From a virus: DNA of 24,799 bases. Within the stretch, counting starts at the first letter, position 1, and each line of letters begins with the position of its first letter. Below, piece after piece: positions 14,164-20,650 of the stretch. A model generated the notes under the pieces. That model saw only the letters and a program-made list of their open reading frames with translations, made no database searches and was not told the origin of the DNA. The position numbers were made by a program, and so were the translations under genes. The stretch spans positions 1-24,799 of the IMG/VR virus record IMGVR_UViG_3300044742_000044; one strand, written 5' to 3'.

Positions 14164-14797
14164 TTGTCGTAGCTTCTCCAGAACCTTCCTTCTTGAGAAG
14201 CTTATTGATCGTGAAGCGAGTAGTGCCGTCATCATAACGTACCTCACTCTGGTCCGGTCCTTCCGCGAGCAACACACCGGACTGTTCCAGGGCCGTGTCA
14301 TAGACACGGGGCTTGGTCGAGTTCACGTTGACGTTCTTTACCTCGCCCGCTTCAGCCTTAACTGCTTCTGCGCCCTTGGCCTTTGACGATTTGAACTTGG
14401 CCTTGGTCTCGCCAGCAAGCTTCTTCTCCAACTTGGCTTGAGCCTTAGCAAGCCGCAGGCCTTTGAATTTCTCGCTGATCTCCTTTGCCTTGATCGCCAG
14501 AGCGTCGGCTTTCTCGGCTTTTGCCTTAGCCTTCTCTGGAGTAAGTGGCTTGGCCTTTGCTACCTTGATCTTGACCTTTTCAGAAATGGCCTTGGCCTTA
14601 TCCTTGACGGCCTTGGGAAGCTTCGGCATCTTACTAATAAGCTTGCCGCTTTGACGGTCCCAAGACGCAGTTAAGTTTCGCGCCCGGTTTTCCTTCATGC
14701 CGATCGACACACCATACTTGATTGCGGCTTCGCGTCCGCTCTCCTTGTACTTGACTTCAAGCTTACCAATCTTACTGCCTTCCTTACGCTTCTTCAT
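14144..14797 (-). CDS. Lysine/alanine-rich DNA-binding-like protein
   Basis: The start at 14797 has AAGGAG upstream and overlaps the previous gene by 14 bases. The 217-residue protein begins with a helix-turn-helix-like segment (GSKIGKLEVKYKESGREAAIKYGVSIGMKENRARNLTASW). A long K/A/E-rich tract follows (KDKAKAISEKVKIKVAKAKP, KAKAEKADALAIKAKEISEKF), much like histone H1-type tails. A small folded tail (VRYDDGTTRFTINKLL) closes it. A role in DNA packaging, compaction or architectural binding is plausible. The repetitive lysine tract would also fit a linker. Function is unproven. Confidence 0.72.
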   Translation of the reverse strand: MKKRKEGSKIGKLEVKYKESGREAAIKYGVSIGMKENRARNLTASWDRQSGKLISKMPKLPKAVKDKAKAISEKVKIKVAKAKPLTPEKAKAKAEKADALAIKAKEISEKFKGLRLAKAQAKLEKKLAGETKAKFKSSKAKGAEAVKAEAGEVKNVNVNSTKPRVYDTALEQSGVLLAEGPDQSEVRYDDGTTRFTINKLLKKEGSGEATTNGEAAA

Positions 14798-14972
14798 GCA
14801 GCGCTCCTTGTGAATGGGATAGCGTGATCTTGTAGAGTTTGTCGCGACTGATAGAGATTGTGATTTGGTCGTCGCCTTCCTTGAGGTGTCTTATTAGGTC
14901 ACCGACCTCATGGAAGAGTTGCTTCAGAACCTCCTCGACTTTCTCTGGTTTGACTTTCAACACGGTACTCAT
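14784..14972 (-). CDS. 62-residue small protein
   Basis: The ATG at 14972 has AGAAGGA upstream. The product is helix then strand (KPEKVEEVLKQLFHEVGDLIRHLKEGDDQITISISRDKLYKITL). It overlaps the upstream 76-residue gene by 65 bases in a different frame, which is unusual, and the downstream gene by 14. Both frames look protein-like, so both are kept. No family is recognised. Confidence 0.62.
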   Translation of the reverse strand: MSTVLKVKPEKVEEVLKQLFHEVGDLIRHLKEGDDQITISISRDKLYKITLSHSQGALHEEA

Positions 14973-15138
14973 ATCGTAGTCCTTCTAGCTTTTGAGTAAG
15001 CAAAGCGACTTGCTTAGCGATAGGGATGCGACCGCTGGTCGCCTCCTCCTCTGCGAAGCTATCCAATTCAAGGATAAGCAATCGCAATAGAGCCTCCGGG
15101 CCATAAGCCCGGAGGTAGGTTCCAACTTCAATCCTCAT
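14908..15138 (-). CDS. 76-residue small helical protein
   Basis: The start at 15138 has GAGG about 6 bases upstream and overlaps the zinc-ribbon gene by 11 bases. The product is helical (GPEALLRLLILELDSFAEEEATSG, AKQVALLTQKLEGLRYEYRV) with a low-complexity end (SQTRESRGGSEATLP). That end is exactly the part overlapping the next gene (14908-14972), so the overlap may have arisen by loss of an earlier stop. Function unknown. Confidence 0.58.
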   Translation of the reverse strand: MRIEVGTYLRAYGPEALLRLLILELDSFAEEEATSGRIPIAKQVALLTQKLEGLRYEYRVESQTRESRGGSEATLP

Positions 15139-15310
15139 CTATCGCCTCATCACATTCGTAGTGCTCATGAATGTCTTTGCGATAGCGCGACATCTTTTCC
15201 TTCTCACACTTCAAGCAAGTGTAAGTTAGAAAGATACCGTAGCCGTCAAACTGCGGCTCGTGGATTTCTCCGGAGCCGCAGTTACAAGGTCTATGGCTAT
15301 ATTGTGCCAT
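15128..15310 (-). CDS. Small zinc-ribbon protein
   Basis: The start at 15310 shares one base with the upstream stop (TGATG) and has GGAG upstream. The 60-residue product has C9-x-C11 and C32-x-x-C35 (CNCGSGE and TCLKCEKE), flanking a DGYGIFLTY strand, then MSRYRKDIHEHYECDE. The pattern, a four-cysteine zinc ribbon followed by a basic YRKDI helix, is common among short phage proteins and may bind nucleic acid or protein. No specific role is known. Confidence 0.78.
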   Translation of the reverse strand: MAQYSHRPCNCGSGEIHEPQFDGYGIFLTYTCLKCEKEKMSRYRKDIHEHYECDEAIDED

Positions 15311-15408
15311 CAGATTACTCCGCTATAAAGTCCCGCCAGCAGAAAGACTACCAGCAAGAATACGGTCACAGCGGATAGCTCAAGCGTCGTTTCGATTAGT
15401 TCGCGCAT
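15310..15408 (-). CDS. 32-residue single-helix membrane protein
   Basis: The frame starts two bases after the previous stop with AAGGATGG upstream and ends in a TGATG overlap with the zinc-ribbon gene. The product is MRELIETTLELS followed by a hydrophobic helix (AVTVFLLVVFLLAGLY) and SGVI. Two-sided coupling supports translation. Tiny membrane proteins of this kind in early phage operons can act on host membrane proteins; here the target is unknown. Confidence 0.6.
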   Translation of the reverse strand: MRELIETTLELSAVTVFLLVVFLLAGLYSGVI

Positions 15409-15409
15409 G

Positions 15410-15739
15410 TTAGTCCATCCTTGATACTTCGAACGATCCATCCTTTTGGAGGATCATAACGATTGCGTAGTCGTAAACCACGATCAATTCATCGCGGAAC
15501 GGAATAGCAACCATTGGGTGTAGCATTGGATCACCCGGATAGCGCAACACGAGACTATCCTTGATCAATGTCCATCCATCCATCAAACGCCAGCCACCCC
15601 CAAAGGAGTATTTGTCGTCAAATTGCACACAAGCTGGACGAGGGTCTTTGAGATCAAGGAAGCCTGGGATGATTCCGACATGATGCTCGCTCGCTCGCTT
15701 ATTGAGGCTGACCATCACGATTGTGTCCTGTTGCTTCAT
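15410..15739 (-). CDS. Beta-rich protein, unknown function
   Basis: The ATG at 15739 overlaps the upstream stop (ATGA) and has GGAGGCGG before it, giving 109 residues; an open frame upstream lies in the previous gene. The sequence is beta-strand rich (DTIVMVSLNKRASEHHVGIIPG, WTLIKDSLVLRYPGDPMLHPMVAIPFRDELIVVYDYAIVMI), with a GGGWRLMDGW turn. It resembles a small beta-barrel. No catalytic motif or family is recognised. Confidence 0.72.
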   Translation of the reverse strand: MKQQDTIVMVSLNKRASEHHVGIIPGFLDLKDPRPACVQFDDKYSFGGGWRLMDGWTLIKDSLVLRYPGDPMLHPMVAIPFRDELIVVYDYAIVMILQKDGSFEVSRMD

Positions 15740-16044
15740 TTCGCCGCCTCCGGCTTCGTGATTGTGACGATGCCGTGCTTGTTCCACCAACGCAGGATAC
15801 GCTCGACATGGTTGCCGTATTTCTTGAAGCGGCCAAGTTTGCCCTTGGCTTCGCCTACGGTCTTACACGACTTCACCGCCTCGAACATTTTCGCGACAGC
15901 GGTCCCTTCGCGATAGGTCGCAGAGTTCACGACCTTCAACCGCGCATCGTCCACTAAGAGACGGCGAGACGGACGCCGGGCATTGACCTTCGCCTTTACC
16001 GCAGTCTTAGCCTTCGCAACGATCTTCTTTGCAGCTGTAGCCAT
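15736..16044 (-). CDS. Basic DNA-binding-like protein
   Basis: The ATG at 16044 has AGAAGGA upstream, giving 102 residues; a longer upstream frame is not favoured. The N-terminal ~30 residues are a lysine/alanine tail (AAKKIVAKAKTAVKAKVNARRPSRR) like that of histone-like proteins. Residues ~50-100 (EGTAVAKMFEAVKSCKTVGEAKGKLGRFKKYGNHVERILRWWNKHGIVTI) look like a winged-helix domain. The architecture (disordered basic tail plus winged helix) predicts DNA binding. It overlaps the next gene by four bases. Confidence 0.72.
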   Translation of the reverse strand: MATAAKKIVAKAKTAVKAKVNARRPSRRLLVDDARLKVVNSATYREGTAVAKMFEAVKSCKTVGEAKGKLGRFKKYGNHVERILRWWNKHGIVTITKPEAAK

Positions 16045-16129
16045 TTTAGTAATCCTTCTACACGGGTTATGGAGACACCTTCTGATGCTCCCCATTACCG
16101 CGCTCCTTAACGCGGCAACAGGCAACAGT

Positions 16130-16354
16130 TCAGTCTATTGTCGCCTTTGCGCGGCGTTTCTTCGCTTCCGCCGCCATCGACTCATCCGTGATGCCGTCTT
16201 GGTAGCCTTTGAGATACGCTAGGCTGCGTACCTCCTCGATCCATTTGAGGATCACTTCCGCGTCGGTGGTACTATTGAGTAGCTCATAGACCTTATCAGC
16301 GAAGGCTTCCGCCTCCTCCTCTGTTCTATGATCTGGTTCATCTCTATGCGCCAT
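16130..16354 (-). CDS. Small acidic helical protein
   Basis: A very strong Shine-Dalgarno (GGAGGAGGAA) precedes the ATG one base after the upstream stop. The 74-residue product is acidic and helical (EEEAEAFADKVYELLNSTTDAEVILKWIEEVRSLAYLKGYQDGI) and ends in a basic EAKKRRAKATID. The KGYQDGI segment is common in short phage proteins with no assigned role. An 85-base gap follows it, with a possible CCGCG/CGCGG hairpin. Confidence 0.72.
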   Translation of the reverse strand: MAHRDEPDHRTEEEAEAFADKVYELLNSTTDAEVILKWIEEVRSLAYLKGYQDGITDESMAAEAKKRRAKATID

Positions 16355-16355
16355 T

Positions 16356-16640
16356 CTATTCCTCCTCCCGGACGGGCAAAGCCGCCTTCATCTCATCAGC
16401 CCACTTTATAAGGTCATCAGCGGCGCGGAGATATTCTCCGCGCTTGTAGATTTTCTGCGTGATGTTCGCCGCAGCGCTCATCATCAGCTTTGGCGAGTAG
16501 GAACGATTCACCTTCATCCCGGTCTTAGCGTAAAACCGGAGAGCGCTGGCTATCGTTATCGCCCGGAACGCCGCTGTGGCGTCCGGTCCGACATAGGACG
16601 TGATCTTGCCGTCCTTGACTCCGAGATAGTTATCATCCAT
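16356..16640 (-). CDS. Conserved small phage protein, unknown function
   Basis: The ATG at 16640 has GAGG upstream and gives 94 residues; a longer frame upstream is not favoured. The core YLGVKDGKITSYVGPDATAAFRAITIASALRFYAKTGMKVNRSY, followed by YKRGEYLRAADDLIKWADEM, resembles a short protein family seen in many proteobacterial phages. It is probably an all-alpha fold. No catalytic residues stand out. It sits between two small genes with one- to two-base gaps. Confidence 0.78.
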   Translation of the reverse strand: MDDNYLGVKDGKITSYVGPDATAAFRAITIASALRFYAKTGMKVNRSYSPKLMMSAAANITQKIYKRGEYLRAADDLIKWADEMKAALPVREEE

Positions 16641-16642
16641 GT

Positions 16643-16882
16643 TCAGATCCTCAATGCTACGACTTGGCGAGCCTTGTCGTAAGTCTCGCCGTCGCAATCG
16701 TCATCATCCAGGAGCGTATCGGTCCCGTGATAATCGGAACGCTCAATGCGCGCCTCGCCATCGACGCTCCGGACCGGAGGAGCCAGAACGGTCCGCCAGT
16801 GGTCGTTGGCGGAGTAGGTAACGTGGACTTGAGCCTTGGGATCTTCATTGCTGAGGAGTTCGATTAGTTCTTGAACGGTCAT
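16643..16882 (-). CDS. Conserved small phage protein
   Basis: This 79-residue product starts with AAGGAA upstream. MTVQELIELLSNEDPKAQVHVTYSANDHWRTVLAPPVRSVDGEARI has the helix-strand pattern typical of short phage hypothetical proteins beginning MTVxELIxxLxxxDPxAxV. The rest is acidic (DTLLDDDDCDGETYDK). It is the first gene after the palindrome array 16926-17214, so an operator at 16913-16925 may control it and the genes downstream. Confidence 0.76.
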   Translation of the reverse strand: MTVQELIELLSNEDPKAQVHVTYSANDHWRTVLAPPVRSVDGEARIERSDYHGTDTLLDDDDCDGETYDKARQVVALRI

Positions 16883-16912
16883 TTCGATATTCCTTCTGTG
16901 CGTTGGATATTT

Positions 16913-16925
16913 TAGGTATTACCTA
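16913..16925. promoter_or_regulatory. 13-bp palindrome TAGGTA-T-TACCTA (operator-like)
   Basis: Perfect 6-bp arms with a one-base centre lie 31 bases above the start codon at 16882 on the minus strand. TAAAAT (minus strand, 16914-16909) overlaps it and could serve as a -10 element, but no -35 was found at the proper distance. A repressor site over a promoter is the likely reading. Confidence 0.45.
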
Positions 16926-17214
16926 TTCTCCGGGAGGCCTCCCGGAGGGTAGGACGGTCCGGAGGCTTTCGAGGCCTCCGGAAAAAGGGACGGATAGGAT
17001 AGGCACTTTATCCACCCGGAAACAGCCCGTAGGCGCGATTTACCGGGAGAGGCACCCTACCCTAGCGGGAGGCTTAGAAAAGCGCCCTAGGAAGCCTCCC
17101 TAGGGCTAGGAATAGGAGGCCTCCCGGAGGCTTAGAAGCGCCCTAGGGAGGCCTCCCGGTCCGGGAGGGTAGTAGGAGGCCTCCGGGATAGGACGCGCCT
17201 ACCGGAGGCCTCCG
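16926..17214. repeat. Palindrome array region II (GGAGGCCTCC repeats)
   Basis: This non-coding stretch holds five copies of the perfect palindrome GGAGGCCTCC, at 16933, 17115, 17147, 17175 and 17204. The last four start 32, 28 and 29 bases apart, close to three helical turns. A 20-bp perfect palindrome sits at 16928-16947. Two related ~34-bp units (17067-17100 and about 17126-17157) share GGAGGCTTAGAA, AGCGCCCTAGG and a closing CCTCCC. The 15-mer GGACGCGCCTACCGG at 17191-17205 also occurs in region I. Possible functions are an origin, a partition-like or enhancer site, or RNA hairpins. No spacers of CRISPR type are present. Confidence 0.8.
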
Positions 17215-17215
17215 G

Positions 17216-17545
17216 TTAGAAGCCCATCACCCGCGCGATGTCGGGCCACACTCGCTTAACGTAGGACGGATCGGCGGATTTGGACCGGCCTCGATTGAAA
17301 TTGGATCGGTCCGCGTACCACCACGAGCATTCGCTCAGAAAGGTATAACACATCTCATCGCTATCCATATAGCTTCCCCAGAGCGTCATCACGGCACGCT
17401 CCATCTCTAGGCCATCGACCGTTAAGAGGCGCTGGACCTTTTCCTTTTCCGGGAGCGGCAATCCTAGGTTCGATCCACCGGCCACAGCGGATAGGACGAT
17501 CAAGGTTCTCAAGTCCATTATCGTTTTCGTTTTAGATCGGGTCAT
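17216..17545 (-). CDS. Hypothetical protein
   Basis: The ATG at 17545 has GAAGGAACGG upstream, giving 109 residues; earlier in-frame ATGs lie inside the preceding gene. The product is mixed (DLRTLIVLSAVAGGSNLGLPL, VQRLLTVDGLEMERAVMTLWGSYMDSDEMCYTFLSECSWWYADRSNF). The C-terminal part is aromatic. It is not recognised. It ends directly at the start of the palindrome array and overlaps the preceding gene by 14 bases. Confidence 0.68.
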   Translation of the reverse strand: MTRSKTKTIMDLRTLIVLSAVAGGSNLGLPLPEKEKVQRLLTVDGLEMERAVMTLWGSYMDSDEMCYTFLSECSWWYADRSNFNRGRSKSADPSYVKRVWPDIARVMGF

Positions 17546-17735
17546 GTTTCCGTTCCTTCTTAATCTGGTTGATGAGGTAGCGAAATAAATCTGGATCGAA
17601 AGCTGGCCGGTCTTTTTTGAAAACGCGGCACAGCTCATCGACCATCTCACGAGACGGGTCATCCAATTCGCGGATGAGGTAGTCATAGTGCTTCTTTCCG
17701 AATAGTGGATCGGTAATTGGGAAGGGACTACTCAT
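17532..17735 (-). CDS. Small protein downstream of the VWA-like gene
   Basis: Two adjacent ATG codons (17738 and 17735) follow a GGGGGAGGGG Shine-Dalgarno; the second has the better spacing and is chosen, giving 67 residues. An earlier ATG at 17753 lies upstream of the ribosome site. The product (SSPFPITDPLFGKKHYDYLIRELDDPSREMVDELCRVFKKDRPAFDPDLFRYLINQIKKERK) is helical and charged. It overlaps the VWA-like gene's end, so it is probably part of the AAA+/VWA module as a small accessory. Function unknown. Confidence 0.7.
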   Translation of the reverse strand: MSSPFPITDPLFGKKHYDYLIRELDDPSREMVDELCRVFKKDRPAFDPDLFRYLINQIKKERKHDPI

Positions 17736-18567
17736 CATCCCCTCCCCCAACATACTCCTTCAAGGTCCGCTTCACCCAACCCACCGGGTCAGTCGTCATT
17801 TCGTCCGTCAGGAAGATCGGCGGGACGTAAAGTATCTCTTGGCCTTCGAAAACATTCGCCAGCCGCTCCTTCGCGGTAGCCTGATGCCTCCGAAAGTCTC
17901 CCAGCGGCCAGCCGCCGCCAGTCTCAAACTTTTCAGTAGCCATCTCGTATCCAAATCCGCGCGCAATCGACGTGGAGGCGATACGGAACGCCGCACGGGC
18001 CAGATCCAGCGGCGCGGTATCTATCCGCCACGCCACCGTTCCCGACACGCCATTATAGCCGCCACCTAGTCCGGTGCCGACCCAGAGCTCAACCGCGCGA
18101 TGGTCGCAGAGGAGGCGAACCAGCGCCAGTAGTACGGTCCCGCGATCCTGGATCCTTTTCGCGTCGATGCCGGCGCTAGAGGTCAGGTCCATATAGATAA
18201 CCAGCGGCGCGTTATTCTTCGTCACTCGCTTCCGCCGACGCATACACATCGGCTGGCCCGCCAGATAGGCCGGGATATTCGGAAACGCTCCAACGACGTC
18301 ATCAACCGTCTGGTATCCCTTCGACATTGGAACTTGGTCCTCGATTTTTTCCAACATCGCCTCGGACGCAGCGACCAGCGTCTCGTCACCGAGCATAATC
18401 TTATTCAGAAGCTCATCGAAGCTATTCCCACCGGACCAAGAGCGGTTCCGGGCGAGATAGCCCGTCAACCGCTTCTCAATCGACTTCACCGCCGGGATTA
18501 CCTCATCACTTTCCAGGAGCAGGTAACGGTCCGGGCGCTTATCGTAAGTCAGGTCAATCTGTCTCAT
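17728..18567 (-). CDS. VWA-like (MIDAS-type) partner of the AAA+ ATPase
   Basis: The ATG at 18567 lies two bases after the AAA+ gene's stop; a slightly longer frame is possible but overlaps it. The 279-residue protein has a VWA-like core from about residue 115: PLVIYMDLTSSAGID (D127, S130 and S131 of a MIDAS-like DxTSS), then RGTVLLALVRLLCDHRAVELWVG. The DxTSS replaces the usual DxSxS. Similar proteins are found beside MoxR/CobS-type ATPases in phages, and the arrangement recalls CobS-CobT. The N-terminal region is basic and contains an MCMRRRKRVTK stretch. A role in remodelling a protein complex together with the ATPase is likely. Confidence 0.78.
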   Translation of the reverse strand: MRQIDLTYDKRPDRYLLLESDEVIPAVKSIEKRLTGYLARNRSWSGGNSFDELLNKIMLGDETLVAASEAMLEKIEDQVPMSKGYQTVDDVVGAFPNIPAYLAGQPMCMRRRKRVTKNNAPLVIYMDLTSSAGIDAKRIQDRGTVLLALVRLLCDHRAVELWVGTGLGGGYNGVSGTVAWRIDTAPLDLARAAFRIASTSIARGFGYEMATEKFETGGGWPLGDFRRHQATAKERLANVFEGQEILYVPPIFLTDEMTTDPVGWVKRTLKEYVGGGDDE

Positions 18568-18568
18568 G

Positions 18569-19753
18569 TTACACCAACTCAATCTGTTTGCGTTGTTCGG
18601 GCTTCAGGTTCGCGAGGTAGGTCAACTCCGCCGCTTCATCGGAGGAGAAGCCACCCTCATCGATCAAGGTAGAACCGGCGAGCGAGGTACGCACGTCGAT
18701 CATCACCTTCAATCCAACGGCTCGGGCATTCGCCCTAGCGCGACGGACACGGGCCAGCCATTCTTTATTATTTACGATAGCGAACTCCAGGTCCAGGTCG
18801 ATGTCCCAGGAGATCTTAACCGGGAAGCGCGACAGGAACGCCGCGTCCAGTTTCGTCGCACCGGAATAGTTCGCGTCCATTCCCAAGCCCCAAGTGTTAG
18901 CGGTACAGATAATGATACAATCCTTGTGCCGCTTCACTTGCTTATCCGGGAAGGTCGCGACGCCATTCGCCAAGTGAGGGTTAACGGCGAGCAGCGCGTT
19001 CGGATCAGAGCGATCTACTTCATCGAACGTATACACGCCGCCAAATTCGTAGGCGTCGCGGAAAGGCGTCCGGTGATAGGTACCAGCGCCATCGATGAAG
19101 CCGAGCATCTCGTGTGGGAGAGAAATGGCCCCGTTAAAGTACCACTTCAATCCAAGCGCCTCAGCGACCTGCTTCGCTCCGGTCGTTTTACCGGAGGAAG
19201 CTTCACCGGAGAGGAAGATGCCGAGACGCTGGCCGTCCACGCCGCGCAGAGAGGCAATCTTCAGAAGCCTCTCAAAATTCTTATGGCGCGCACCGACAAC
19301 CTTAATCGCCTTTCCAGTCTCAGCATTCTTTACGACGATCTCAACTTTCCGAGGCAGCCGCTCATCGAGCGTCTTTACCACGGAGGCAACAACGCTATCG
19401 GAAAACTTTCCGTCGATCTTTTTCAAGACCGCGCCAACGATCAGCTCAGGATCAATCTTCTCCTTGCCGACCTTCTCCATAACCTTATCGACGATCTCCT
19501 CCACGTTTACGTTCGTGCCGGTATTAACGTGGATGTTAGCCTTAATGTGCTTCCGGTTCGCCCTAGCGAGGAGCGTCCCAACGAACAGTTCCTGCTTTTC
19601 GGAAAATGTTCGATCATTCTTTCCCATATAGATAAAGTCGCGAGCGGCCTTCACGCTATTGGGCTTAACTAATCCAGCCTTCTCCTTCTCGATCAAAATC
19701 GGGAGAACGGACTCAAGAGCGGCGAGGTTAGCCTTCAAAGAAGAAGAGATCAT
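18569..19753 (-). CDS. MoxR/CobS-like AAA+ ATPase
   Basis: The 394-residue protein starts with AAGGAA upstream. The N-terminal ~150 residues are helical and charged, possibly a partner-binding region. Walker A is GEASSGKTT (183-191) and Walker B YTFDEVD (241-247). Sensor 1 is ICTANT (N286) and the arginine finger lies in FLSRF (R309). The DAAFLSRF and GATKLD pattern matches the MoxR/CobS branch, whose members work with a VWA partner to remodel metalloenzymes or membrane complexes. The VWA-like gene follows immediately. The role in the phage cycle is unknown; DNA replication, host takeover or virion maturation are all possible. Confidence 0.88.
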   Translation of the reverse strand: MISSSLKANLAALESVLPILIEKEKAGLVKPNSVKAARDFIYMGKNDRTFSEKQELFVGTLLARANRKHIKANIHVNTGTNVNVEEIVDKVMEKVGKEKIDPELIVGAVLKKIDGKFSDSVVASVVKTLDERLPRKVEIVVKNAETGKAIKVVGARHKNFERLLKIASLRGVDGQRLGIFLSGEASSGKTTGAKQVAEALGLKWYFNGAISLPHEMLGFIDGAGTYHRTPFRDAYEFGGVYTFDEVDRSDPNALLAVNPHLANGVATFPDKQVKRHKDCIIICTANTWGLGMDANYSGATKLDAAFLSRFPVKISWDIDLDLEFAIVNNKEWLARVRRARANARAVGLKVMIDVRTSLAGSTLIDEGGFSSDEAAELTYLANLKPEQRKQIELV

Positions 19754-19814
19754 TTTAGTAGTTCCTTATTTGCTCCGTGCCTCGATGGGCTTGGAGTCTT
19801 TCGGTGGAAGGAAA

Positions 19815-19840
19815 GGGACGCTGGGTCATTCCAGCGTCCC
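19815..19840 (-). terminator. 10-bp perfect hairpin between two minus-strand genes
   Basis: GGGACGCTGG pairs with CCAGCGTCCC around a six-base loop. On the minus strand it is followed by TTTCCTTCC, a weak U-tract. It lies in the 101-base gap between the 78-residue gene and the AAA+ gene and could be a partial terminator, an attenuator or an mRNA-stability element. Confidence 0.6.
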
Positions 19841-19854
19841 CCAGAGGTAGTCAG

Positions 19855-20091
19855 TTACTTAATCTTCACCGGCGTTCCGGCCAGCGCCCAGTTCGCATCG
19901 ATCAGTTTCAGAAGAGCCACCCGCAGGGAGCGGTCCAGCTTCTCCTCCGTCTTATCGTACTGGTCGTCCAGTCGCTCGGCTTTATCGAAATTATTTACAT
20001 AGAGCCTCTGAGCCTGGTCGCCAATCTTTTCGTTCGCAGCGTAGGCTTTCGCAAGGTTCAGAAGGGTGGTCGCTTCTTTAATCGTTATCAC
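19855..20091 (-). CDS. Small helical protein with a GTG start
   Basis: The GTG at 20091 has a GAGGAGA Shine-Dalgarno 7-8 bases upstream, giving 78 residues; an ATG at 20106 has none and lies in the arm of a hairpin. The product is helical (EATTLLNLAKAYAANEKIGDQAQRLYVNNFDKAERLDDQYDKTEEKLDRSLRVALLKLIDANWAL). It is coiled-coil like and precedes the AAA+ gene in the transcript, after a hairpin. It may be an accessory of the AAA+ module. Family not recognised. Confidence 0.72.
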   Translation of the reverse strand: MITIKEATTLLNLAKAYAANEKIGDQAQRLYVNNFDKAERLDDQYDKTEEKLDRSLRVALLKLIDANWALAGTPVKIK

Positions 20092-20238
20092 GTTCAGTCT
20101 CCTCATCGGAGCGGTATTGCTCCCCGATGCGCCGCATCCCGTAGGTGCGACGCACTAGGAACAATCCTCAACATCCCTACTACGGCCACGGAGGGCATTC
20201 GGGATTTCCAACAGCCCACCGCGATTGGGTGGGGGCTT

Positions 20239-20313
20239 CGAAAAAGTTTTCGTCCGTACTGCGGTCGCGGTGGACATTCGGGTGGCGTCGATGCGCACTC
20301 GAAAACTTTTTCG
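20239..20313. repeat. 14-bp inverted repeat pair CGAAAA(AG/CT)TTTTCG
   Basis: CGAAAAAGTTTTCG at 20239-20252 and its exact reverse complement at 20300-20313 are 61 bases apart, centre to centre. Each copy is itself a 6-2-6 palindrome. They can form a long stem closing a 47-base loop in RNA, or serve as two dimer-binding sites in DNA. Confidence 0.65.
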
Positions 20314-20502
20314 CTTCTTCTCTCTCGCGGCATCCCGCTCGATTTACTAACCCTCGCAGCGCTACCGATCCAGGTTCTCGGCTTCACTCCGCTCAGGCGC
20401 TTTTGAGTCCGCTTTCCGGGAGGGCTTTCCTCCCTGCGCTCGGGTTAGTCCCGAGTAACCTTTTTATCTAGCGTCTCACGACGGTAGAACGTCCGGTAAA
20501 AT

Positions 20503-20650
20503 AGCCCTTTTTCGAGACAGATGAAAAGGGCTTTCGTAAGCCCTTATAAAATAACGCTTTTTTAGGTGCTAGTAAGAAGGTGTCATCCCGGAATTGTGAA
20601 AAACACCCAGTAAGGGCTGATTTCACAGGCACCGTTTTAAGTTTGAAATC
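20503..20650 (-). promoter_or_regulatory. Alternative-pairing leader segments, attenuator-like
   Basis: Read on the minus strand, AGCCCTTA (20618-20611), TAAGGGCTT (20546-20538), AAGCCCTTTT (20533-20524) and AAAAGGGCT (20511-20503) can pair as 1:2, 2:3 or 3:4, like a four-segment attenuator. Just upstream, GATTTCA (20650-20644), TGTGAAATC (20627-20619) and TTTCACA (20601-20595) give a second pair of exclusive stems. The 2:3 hairpin has an 8-bp perfect stem with a four-base loop. U-runs after it are short. Confidence 0.45.

Noticed and set aside
16926-17214. CRISPR-like array
   Set aside because: The repeats are short self-palindromes with irregular, related intervening sequences; there are no uniform unique spacers and no cas genes.
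17467-17476. GGTTCGATCC, a T-loop-like sequence suggesting a tRNA
   Set aside because: The flanking bases do not form the T-stem, there is no acceptor or anticodon arm, and the site lies inside a coding gene on the other strand.
18566-19672. A 368-codon open frame on the + strand
   Set aside because: It is the antisense shadow of the AAA+ gene, whose Walker motifs and Shine-Dalgarno clearly mark the minus strand as coding.
20103-20471. Open frames on both strands across the structured gap (94 and 108 codons, and a longer one from 19777)
   Set aside because: They lack ribosome sites, have amino-acid composition typical of GC-rich non-coding DNA, and cross hairpins; none resembles a protein family.
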